This document shows positions 6,815 to 12,880 of a DNA stretch of 14,665 nt, in pieces. The notes beneath the pieces were generated by a model. It saw only the letters and a program-made list of their open reading frames with translations, did not search any database and was not told where the DNA came from. The translations under genes were made by a program, and so were the position numbers. Source of the DNA: Burkholderiaceae bacterium (GTDB taxonomy: Bacteria > Pseudomonadota > Gammaproteobacteria > Burkholderiales > Burkholderiaceae); NCBI GenBank assembly GCA_017998575.1, contig JAGOCV010000070.1:1-14665 (forward strand). Reading direction: 5' to 3'. How positions within the stretch are numbered: position 1 is the stretch's first letter; each line of letters starts with the position of its first letter.

Positions 6815-7717
6815 ATGAACTATCCGACGATTGAAGACGCGATCGGCAGGACCCCGCTGGTGGCGCTGCAACGCATCGAGGCGCAGGACAACGCGGCGCG
6901 GGGCAATGTGATCCTGGGCAAGCTCGAAGGCAACAACCCGGCTGGCTCGGTGAAAGACCGGCCGGCCGTCTCGATGATCAGACGCGCCGAGGAGCGCGGC
7001 GAGATCAAGCCCGGCGACACGCTGATCGAGGCCACGTCGGGCAACACCGGCATCGCGCTGGCGATGGCCGCCGCCATCAAGGGCTACCGCATGGTGCTGG
7101 TGATGCCCGAAGATCTGTCGATCGAGCGGGCGCAGACCATGAAGGCCTTCGGTGCCGAACTCGTGCTCACCCCCAAGAGCGGCGGCATGGAGTACGCGCG
7201 CGATCTGGCCGACAACATGGTGCGCGCCGGCAAGGGCCGCGTGCTCGACCAGTTCGCCAATCCCGACAACCCGCGGATCCACTACGAAACCACCGGCCCC
7301 GAGCTGTGGGAGCAGACGGGCGGGAAGATCACCCATTTCGTGAGCGCCATGGGCACCACCGGCACCATCACGGGCGTGTCGCGCTTCCTCAAGGAAAAGA
7401 ATCCCGCGGTGCGCGTGATCGGCGCGCAGCCGGCCGAAGGTTCGCGCATCCCCGGCATCCGCAAGTGGCCCGAGGAATACATGCCGCGCATCTACGACGG
7501 CAGCCTGGTCGATGAGCAGGTGAGCGTGACCCAGGCCGATGCCGAGGACATGTGCCGGCGCCTCGCGCGCGAGGAAGGCATCTTCGCGGGCATCTCGGCG
7601 GCCGGCGCGCTGTGGGTGGCCCTGCAGATCGCACGCTCGGTGCAGAACGCGACCATCGTCTTCATCGTGTGTGACCGCGGCGACCGCTATCTGTCCACGG
7701 GCGTGTTCCCGGCCTGA
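6815..7717 (+). CDS. cysM: Cysteine synthase B (O-acetylserine sulfhydrylase B)
   Basis: A 300-residue fold-type II PLP enzyme that makes cysteine from O-acetylserine and sulfide; in enterobacteria CysM also accepts thiosulfate. Lys47 in PAGSVKDRPA (42-51) is the Schiff-base lysine. EATSGNTG (72-79) is the substrate loop, and GTTGTITG (180-187) binds the PLP phosphate. The C-terminal CDRGDRYLSTGVF (286-298) and the length (E. coli CysM is 303 residues) favour CysM over the longer CysK. The ATG at 6815 gives the family-typical start YPTIEDAIGRTPL; an in-frame start at 6716 would overlap the tRNA promoter region and add unrelated sequence. No Shine-Dalgarno sequence precedes the ATG. It heads a probable operon with the NUDIX gene, whose start follows 12 bases after this stop, and is divergent from tRNA-Leu. 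Confidence 0.94.
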   Translation: MNYPTIEDAIGRTPLVALQRIEAQDNAARGNVILGKLEGNNPAGSVKDRPAVSMIRRAEERGEIKPGDTLIEATSGNTGIALAMAAAIKGYRMVLVMPEDLSIERAQTMKAFGAELVLTPKSGGMEYARDLADNMVRAGKGRVLDQFANPDNPRIHYETTGPELWEQTGGKITHFVSAMGTTGTITGVSRFLKEKNPAVRVIGAQPAEGSRIPGIRKWPEEYMPRIYDGSLVDEQVSVTQADAEDMCRRLAREEGIFAGISAAGALWVALQIARSVQNATIVFIVCDRGDRYLSTGVFPA

Positions 7718-7729
7718 GCGCGCGGCACG

Positions 7730-8260
7730 ATGGCCCACGCCTGGAACCACTGCCCGAACTGCGCCGGATCGCTGGCGCTGATCGCCGCGGCCGAGGACGG
7801 CGGTGAGGTGGAGCGCCTGCGTTGCGCGGCCTGCGGCTTCACGCACTGGAACAATCCCACGCCGGTGCTGGCGGCCATCGTCGAATACCGCGGTCAGGTG
7901 CTGCTGGCGCGCAATGCCGCCTGGACGGGCCGCATGTTCGCCCTCATCACGGGGTTCATGGAGGCCGGTGAGTCCCCCGAGGCCGGTATCGCGCGCGAGG
8001 TGAAGGAAGAAACCAACCTCGATGCGAGCGCCATCGATCTCGTCGGCGTGTGGGATTTCCAGCGCATGAACCAGGTCATCATCGCCTACCACGTGGTGGC
8101 CGATGGCGAGGTGCGCCTGTCGCCCGAGCTGGCGGAGTACAAGCTCTACGACCTGGCCGACGTGCGCTGCTGGCCCTCGGGCACCGGGCACGCCCTGGCC
8201 AGGTGGCTGCGCTCGCGCGGGCACGAGCCGCAGTTCATCGAGTTCCCGAAGCAGGGCTGA
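7730..8260 (+). CDS. Zinc-ribbon NUDIX hydrolase
   Basis: A 176-residue protein with a four-cysteine zinc ribbon (Cys8, Cys11, Cys32, Cys35: CPNC and CAAC) followed by a NUDIX domain. The NUDIX box runs from Gly75 to Leu97 as G-x5-E-x7-R-E-V-K-E-E-T-N-L. The metal-binding REVKEE (89-94) is intact, but the penultimate consensus glycine is Asn96. Such enzymes hydrolyse nucleoside diphosphates linked to another group. The ribbon-plus-NUDIX order recalls NAD(H) diphosphatase NudC, but the protein is shorter than NudC and the SQPWPFPxS motif after the box is absent (FQRMNQVIIAYH at 110-121 lies there), so I do not call it NudC. It starts 12 bases after cysM, with no strong ribosome-binding site, suggesting co-transcription and possibly coupling to cysM. 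The substrate is unknown. Confidence 0.88.
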   Translation: MAHAWNHCPNCAGSLALIAAAEDGGEVERLRCAACGFTHWNNPTPVLAAIVEYRGQVLLARNAAWTGRMFALITGFMEAGESPEAGIAREVKEETNLDASAIDLVGVWDFQRMNQVIIAYHVVADGEVRLSPELAEYKLYDLADVRCWPSGTGHALARWLRSRGHEPQFIEFPKQG

Positions 8261-8293
8261 ACCCAGGGCTGCGCGCCCCTGCGGGGGCCCGCT

Positions 8294-8299
8294 TAGAAT
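8294..8299 (+). promoter_or_regulatory. Possible -10 element upstream of the tusA-like gene
   Basis: TAGAAT (within CTTAGAATCG) stands out in GC-rich surroundings, 28 bases before the ATG at 8328. A GC hairpin (GCCCC 8275-8279, GGGGC 8284-8288) lies just upstream. No -35 at the right distance is evident, so this is a candidate only. If real, tusA could be expressed apart from cysM and the NUDIX gene. Confidence 0.4.
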
Positions 8300-8327
8300 C
8301 GCTCCCACACCCCGGGGAACTGCCACC

Positions 8328-8564
8328 ATGGCCACCATGCACATCGCCAAAGAACTCGACACGCGCGGACTCAACTGCCCGCTGCCCATCCTCAAGGCCA
8401 AGAAGTCGCTGGCCGACATGGTGAGCGGCGAGCTGCTGCGGGTGGTGGCCACCGATGCCGGTTCGCTGCGCGATTTCCAGGCCTTCGCCCGGCAGACCGG
8501 CAACGAGCTGGTGGATCAGAAGACCGTGGGCGCCGAGTTCATCCACGTGCTGCGCCGCCGCTGA
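8328..8564 (+). CDS. TusA/SirA-family sulfurtransferase
   Basis: A 78-residue small protein with the family hallmark CPxP: LNCPLP (15-20) with Cys17 as the persulfide-carrying residue, preceded by DTRGL (11-15). E. coli TusA has 81 residues. TusA passes sulfur from cysteine desulfurase IscS to the TusBCD/E relay for 2-thiouridine in tRNA; paralogues serve other sulfur-transfer pathways, so the exact partner is not determined and I give no gene symbol. GGGGAA at 8314-8319, eight bases before ATG 8328, supports this start. A second ATG at 8337 lies in a duplicated GCCACCATG and could start a 75-residue form. It follows cysM and the NUDIX gene, giving a loose sulfur-metabolism theme, and is closed by a strong terminator. 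Confidence 0.88.
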   Translation: MATMHIAKELDTRGLNCPLPILKAKKSLADMVSGELLRVVATDAGSLRDFQAFARQTGNELVDQKTVGAEFIHVLRRR

Positions 8565-8587
8565 AAACGGCTTCATACTCCCCAAAG

Positions 8588-8617
8588 CAAAAGCGGCCCG
8601 AGGGCCGCTTTTGTTTT
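8588..8617. terminator. Bidirectional intrinsic terminator between tusA-like gene and galU
   Basis: An 11-base perfect inverted repeat (CAAAAGCGGCC 8588-8598, GGCCGCTTTTG 8603-8613) with a four-base loop CGAG is followed by TTTT on the plus strand and preceded by A-rich sequence (AAAGCAAAA), which reads as a T-tract on the minus strand. It lies between the converging ends of the tusA-like gene (8564) and galU (8640), so it can stop transcription both ways. Confidence 0.92.
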
Positions 8618-8639
8618 GGGGCGGCCATTGCCGCCGGGC

Positions 8640-9524
8640 TCAGAGTGCCAGGCCCTTGAGGTAGCCGCGGAAGTGTTCGCCCACCTCCGGGTGTTGCAGC
8701 GCGAACTCGACGGTGGCTTCCAGGAATCCCTCCTTGCTGCCGCAGTCGTAGCGCTTGCCCTCGTACTGGAAGGCGTAGACGTTCTGGGTCTTGATCAGCG
8801 CGGCGATGCCGTCGGTGAGCTGGATCTCGCCGCCCGCGCCCTGGGGCTGGGCGCGGATGGCGGCGAACACCTCGGGCGTGAGGATGTAGCGGCCGGCCAC
8901 GCCCATGCGCGAGGGTGCGTCTTCGGGCTTGGGCTTCTCGACCATGCGGTGCACGTTGATCACGCCCTTGCCGGCCGGCTCGCCATCGACGATGCCGTAG
9001 CGGCGCGTGTGCTCCTGCGGCACTTCCTGCACGGCCAGGATGGAGCCGCGCAGGCGCTCGAACGCGCGCGCCATCTGCACCAGCACCGGCTCGCCGCCGG
9101 GTGGGCCGGCCATCAGGTCGTCGGCCAGCAGCACGGCGAAGGGTTCGTCACCCACCAGGTGCTCGGCACACAGCACGGCATGGCCCAGCCCCAGCATGCG
9201 CGGCTGGCGCACGTAGGAGCAGTTCATGTCGTCGGGTGCCACCGAGCGCGCAATGTTGAGCAGCGCATCCTTGCGCGCCGACTCGAGTTCGTTTTCCAGC
9301 TCGTAGGCGGTGTCGAAGTGATCCTCGATGGCGCGCTTGTTGCGGCCGGTCACGAAGATCATGTGGCGGATGCCGGCGGCATACGCCTCCTCGACCGCGT
9401 ACTGGATCAGCGGCTTGTCGACGATAGGCATCATTTCCTTGGGCTGCGCCTTGGTGGCGGGCAGGAAACGCGTGCCGAGGCCGGCCACGGGGAACACGGC
9501 CTTCTTGATGCGGGATGTCGTCAT
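8640..9524 (-). CDS. galU: UTP-glucose-1-phosphate uridylyltransferase
   Basis: A 294-residue cytoplasmic nucleotidyltransferase making UDP-glucose from UTP and glucose 1-phosphate, a precursor for lipopolysaccharide, exopolysaccharide and galactose metabolism. The N-terminal nucleotide-binding motif [15 protein letters not shown] (11-25) and [10 protein letters not shown] (29-38) are classic Gal[10 protein letters not shown] (112-120), LADD (133-136) and MVEKPKP (194-200) match the sugar-nucleotide and metal sites, and [12 protein letters not shown] (232-243) is the conserved C-terminal block. Full length compared with E. coli GalU (302). The ATG at 9524 gives the expected start; the frame stays open further upstream but only into valS in another frame. 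No clear Shine-Dalgarno sequence is seen. It follows valS by 131 bases on the same strand and ends at the shared terminator. Confidence 0.95.
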   Translation of the reverse strand: MTTSRIKKAVFPVAGLGTRFLPATKAQPKEMMPIVDKPLIQYAVEEAYAAGIRHMIFVTGRNKRAIEDHFDTAYELENELESARKDALLNIARSVAPDDMNCSYVRQPRMLGLGHAVLCAEHLVGDEPFAVLLADDLMAGPPGGEPVLVQMARAFERLRGSILAVQEVPQEHTRRYGIVDGEPAGKGVINVHRMVEKPKPEDAPSRMGVAGRYILTPEVFAAIRAQPQGAGGEIQLTDGIAALIKTQNVYAFQYEGKRYDCGSKEGFLEATVEFALQHPEVGEHFRGYLKGLAL

Positions 9525-9655
9525 GCGGTTGGGCTGGGTGAGGTGACTGCGGGGTACTGCGGGAAGTACGGCGAGGGCCGGGTAGCTACCTAGTACGACG
9601 GTAGTACAGGCCGGCGGCAAGCGGTCATTGTTGCGAGCGCTCCCGCCGGTGTCTG

Positions 9656-12535
9656 TCAGACAAGTCGCACAAGCTGGTCGCGGATGCGCTCGAGCATCGC
9701 GCCGAACTCGGCCACACGCTTTCTTTCCTGTTCGATCACGGCCGGCGGGGCTTTGGCCACGAAGGCTTCGTTGGCGAGCTTGGCGTTGGCCTTGGTGATC
9801 TCGCCTTCCAGGCGCGCGGCTTCCTTGGACAGGCGCGCCTTCTCGGCCGCCACGTCGACCTCCATGAACAGGCACAGGCGGGCTTCTCCCACCACCGCCA
9901 CAGGAGCAGATTGCGCGGCCTGCTGCCAGGCCGCGTCGTCGTCAAACACCTTCACCTCGGACAGCTTGGCGAGGGCCTGGAGCACGGCGGCCGACTCGCG
10001 CATGAACGCGGCGTCGCCCACCACATACAGCGGCAGCCGCGTGGCTGGCGACACGTTCATCTCGCCGCGCAGCGTGCGGCAGGCATCCACCAGCGACTTG
10101 AGCTTCGCCACGTGCGCGATGGCCGCCGGGTCGATCTTCTGCGGCTGGGCCTGCGGGTAGCGCGCGATGCTGACCGATTCACCCGCCAGGCCTGCCACGG
10201 GCGCCACCTTCTGCCACAGCTCTTCGGTGATGAACGGGATCAGCGGATGCGCCAGCCGCAGGATGGCTTCGAGCGTGCGGATCAGCGTACGGCGCGTGGC
10301 GCGCTGCTGGCTGGCGTTGCCGGTCTGGATCTGCACCTTGGCGATTTCCAGGTACCAGTCGCAGAACTCGTTCCAGACGAAGTCGTAGATCGTGTTGGCG
10401 ACGTTGTCCAGCCGGTATTCGGCGAAGCCCTTTTCCACCTCGGCCTCGACCTGCTGCAACACCGAGGCGATCCAGCGGTCGGCCTGGCTGAAGTGCATGT
10501 AGCCCTCGAACTCGCCGCCGGGCTGGCATTGCTCCTTCGTATGCTCGGCCAGGCCGCAGTCGTGGCCTTCGCAGTTCATCAGCACGAAGCGCGTGGCGTT
10601 CCAGAGCTTGTTGCAGAAGTTGCGGTAGCCCTCGCAGCGCTTGCTGTCGAAGTTGATGCTGCGGCCCAGGGAGGCGAGCGCCGCGAAGGTGAAGCGCAGC
10701 GCGTCGGCACCGTAGGCCGGGATGCCTTCGGGGAATTCCTTTTCGGTCTGCTTGCGCACCTTGGGTGCCGTCTCGGGTTTGCGCAGGCCGGTGGTGCGCT
10801 TGCCCAGCAGCGGCTCGAGCGCGATGCCGTCGATCAGGTCCACCGGGTCGAGCACGTTGCCTTCGCTCTTGCTCATCTTCTTGCCCTGCGCATCGCGCAC
10901 CAGGCCGTGGATGTAGACATGTTTGAAGGGCACGCGGCCGGTGAAGTGCGTGGTCATCATGATCATCCGGGCGACCCAGAAGAAGATGATGTCGTAGCCC
11001 GTCACCAGCACGGTGGAGGGCAGGTAGAGGTTGTAGTCGTCGGTGGGCGCATCGGTCTGCGCAGGCCAGCCCATGGTGCTGAACGGCACCAGGGCCGAGG
11101 AATACCAGGTGTCGAGCACGTCTTCGTCGCGCGTGAGCGTCTTGCCTGGCGCCTGGGCCTGTGCCTCGGCTTCGTTGCGCGCCACGTACACGCGGCCGTC
11201 CTCGTCGTACCACGCCGGAATCTGGTGGCCCCACCAGAGCTGGCGGCTGATGCACCAGTCCTGGATGTTGTTCATCCACTGGTCGTAGGTGTTGACCCAG
11301 TTCTCGGGCACGAACTTCACTTCGCCGCTTTTGACGGCGTCGATGGCCTTCTGCGCGATGCTCTTGCCCGTCGGGTCCTGCTCGCTCACCTTGCTCATGG
11401 CGACGAACCACTGGTCGGTGAGCATCGGCTCGACCACCTGGCCGGTACGCGCGCAGCGCGGCACCATGAGCTTGTGCTTCTTGACCTCGGCCAGCAGGCC
11501 GGCGGCGTCGAGGTCGGCCACGATCGCCTTGCGCGCGACGAAGCGGTCCATGCCGCGGTATTGCTCGGGCGCGTTGTCGTTCAAGGTCGCATCAAGGGTG
11601 AGCACGCCGATCATCGGCAACCCGTGGCGTTGACCGACCGCGTAGTCGTTGTAGTCGTGCGCGGGCGTGACCTTGACCACGCCGGTGCCGAAGTCCTTGT
11701 CGACATAGTCGTCGGCGATGACGGGAATCTCGCGGTCCGTGAGCGGCAGCTTCACCTTCTTGCCGATGAAGGCGGTGTAGCGCGCGTCTTCGGGATGGAC
11801 CATCACCGCCGTGTCGCCCAGCAGCGTTTCGGGGCGCGTGGTGGCGACCACCAGTTCACCCGAACCATCGGCCAACGGATAGCGGATGTGCCACAGCGAG
11901 CCGTCTTCTTCCTCGCTCTCGACTTCCAGGTCGGACACAGCCGTCTTCAGCTGCGGATCCCAGTTGACCAGCCGCTTGCCGCGATAGATCAGGCCCTGCT
12001 GGTACAGGCGCACGAAGGTGTCGGTAACCACGGTCGAGAGCTTCTCGTCCATGGTGAAGTACTCGTGCTGCCAGGCCACGCTGTCGCCCATGCGGCGCAT
12101 CTGCGTGGTGATGGTGTTGCCCGACTTTTCTTTCCACTCCCACACGCGGGCCACGAAGTTCTTGCGGCCCAGGTCGTGGCGGCTCACGCCCTGCTCCTGA
12201 AGCTGGCGCTCCACCACGATCTGCGTGGCGATGCCGGCGTGGTCGGTGCCCGGAACCCAGTTCGTATTGAAGCCACGCATGCGGTGGTAGCGCGTGAGCG
12301 AGTCCATGATCGTCTGGTTGAACGCATGGCCCATGTGCAGCGTGCCCGTCACGTTGGGCGGCGGCAGCTGGATCGCGAACGCAGGCTCGCCGGCCTTGGG
12401 GCTCCCCGTGCCGCGAAAGCCTGCTTCGCCGTAGCCGCGTGCTTCCCACTCGGGGCCCCAATGCTTTTCGATGGCGGCGGGTTCGAAGGACTTGGCCAGG
12501 CTGTTCAGGCCGGGTTGCTGGGGCTGGTCGCTCAT
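9656..12535 (-). CDS. valS: Valyl-tRNA synthetase
   Basis: A 959-residue class I aminoacyl-tRNA synthetase that charges tRNA-Val, about the size of E. coli ValS (951). The HIGH signature is HMGH (67-70) within [13 protein letters not shown], and the KMSKS signature lies at 553-557 within [11 protein letters not shown]. The sequence between them includes the region of the CP1 editing domain that clears Thr-tRNA-Val. An anticodon-binding helical domain follows, and residues about 892-959, rich in Lys/Glu/Ala, form the C-terminal coiled-coil arm typical of bacterial ValRS. I place the start at ATG 12535, which gives the usual short lead before [19 protein letters not shown]; in-frame ATGs at 12556 and 12592 add atypical, arginine-rich residues. 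None of the three has a good Shine-Dalgarno sequence. galU follows downstream. Confidence 0.96.
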   Translation of the reverse strand: MSDQPQQPGLNSLAKSFEPAAIEKHWGPEWEARGYGEAGFRGTGSPKAGEPAFAIQLPPPNVTGTLHMGHAFNQTIMDSLTRYHRMRGFNTNWVPGTDHAGIATQIVVERQLQEQGVSRHDLGRKNFVARVWEWKEKSGNTITTQMRRMGDSVAWQHEYFTMDEKLSTVVTDTFVRLYQQGLIYRGKRLVNWDPQLKTAVSDLEVESEEEDGSLWHIRYPLADGSGELVVATTRPETLLGDTAVMVHPEDARYTAFIGKKVKLPLTDREIPVIADDYVDKDFGTGVVKVTPAHDYNDYAVGQRHGLPMIGVLTLDATLNDNAPEQYRGMDRFVARKAIVADLDAAGLLAEVKKHKLMVPRCARTGQVVEPMLTDQWFVAMSKVSEQDPTGKSIAQKAIDAVKSGEVKFVPENWVNTYDQWMNNIQDWCISRQLWWGHQIPAWYDEDGRVYVARNEAEAQAQAPGKTLTRDEDVLDTWYSSALVPFSTMGWPAQTDAPTDDYNLYLPSTVLVTGYDIIFFWVARMIMMTTHFTGRVPFKHVYIHGLVRDAQGKKMSKSEGNVLDPVDLIDGIALEPLLGKRTTGLRKPETAPKVRKQTEKEFPEGIPAYGADALRFTFAALASLGRSINFDSKRCEGYRNFCNKLWNATRFVLMNCEGHDCGLAEHTKEQCQPGGEFEGYMHFSQADRWIASVLQQVEAEVEKGFAEYRLDNVANTIYDFVWNEFCDWYLEIAKVQIQTGNASQQRATRRTLIRTLEAILRLAHPLIPFITEELWQKVAPVAGLAGESVSIARYPQAQPQKIDPAAIAHVAKLKSLVDACRTLRGEMNVSPATRLPLYVVGDAAFMRESAAVLQALAKLSEVKVFDDDAAWQQAAQSAPVAVVGEARLCLFMEVDVAAEKARLSKEAARLEGEITKANAKLANEAFVAKAPPAVIEQERKRVAEFGAMLERIRDQLVRLV

Positions 12536-12611
12536 GACGTGATCGGAGGCGGGCATGAAGGCGACGCGGCGCCGCGCGCGGGGCGCGGCCATTGCGTCGA
12601 GGGAACCCGCG

Positions 12612-12617
12612 ATTTTA
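12612..12617 (-). promoter_or_regulatory. Probable -10 element of valS
   Basis: On the minus strand the sequence reads GGTAAAATCGCGGG, with TAAAAT the only AT-rich hexamer in a very GC-rich 123-base gap. It would start transcription about 70 bases ahead of the chosen valS ATG. No recognisable -35 hexamer is present at the usual spacing. The resulting leader contains a GC-rich inverted repeat (around 12569-12592) that could fold. Confidence 0.5.
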
Positions 12618-12658
12618 CCGGCCGTCCCGCCCGTCGGTGGGCGCCGGCCGCGCGCCGC

Positions 12659-12880
12659 TCAGCCCGCCGGGGTATCGAGCGCTTCGCGTGCGGCGAGTAC
12701 GCACGTGGCGAGCCGGCGGGCATCGCCCACCTCGTTGGCCAGCAGCAGCACGAGGCGGGCGTTGAGCGCTTCGGACTGCTCGCGCGAGAGGCCGGCGTGG
12801 GCGTCCAGCAGTTGCTCGTAGAAGCCGTCGGCATCCTCGAAGCGGCTGGCGATGGTGGGGACGGGGGGTGAAGTATTCAT
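12659..12880 (-). CDS. DUF2783-family small protein
   Basis: A 73-residue protein of unknown function. I recognise the pattern FEDADGFYEQLLDAH (14-28), then LSREQSEALNARLVLLLANEVGD (31-53), as DUF2783, a short helical family usually found beside FAD-dependent monooxygenases in beta- and alphaproteobacteria. No membrane segment or metal-binding cluster is seen; the single cysteine is Cys60. Its ATG overlaps the monooxygenase stop as ATGA (12877-12880), and a good ribosome-binding sequence GGAGG (complement of 12888-12892) sits seven bases upstream inside the monooxygenase gene. Tight translational coupling implies equal or linked synthesis, so a role as an accessory or stabilising subunit of the monooxygenase is a reasonable guess, not a demonstrated one. 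Confidence 0.85.
   Translation of the reverse strand: MNTSPPVPTIASRFEDADGFYEQLLDAHAGLSREQSEALNARLVLLLANEVGDARRLATCVLAAREALDTPAG

Noticed and set aside
7730..8260. Calling the NUDIX gene nudC
   Set aside because: The zinc ribbon is there, but the protein is short and the NudC-specific motif after the NUDIX box is missing.
8252..8288. Direct repeat CAGGGCTG and GC hairpin after the NUDIX gene as a terminator
   Set aside because: The hairpin has only a five-base stem and no T-tract; more likely ordinary GC-rich spacer ahead of the tusA-like gene.
9650..9662. 13-base palindrome TGTCTG-T-CAGACA spanning the valS stop codon
   Set aside because: Too short and without a T-tract to be a terminator; could be chance, and no repeat of it was noticed elsewhere in the window.
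9911..12871. A very long open frame (986 codons) on the plus strand opposite valS
   Set aside because: It mirrors the codon structure of valS in high-GC DNA, its translation is rich in His/Arg/Ala/Val with no recognisable domain, and valS on the other strand is unambiguous.
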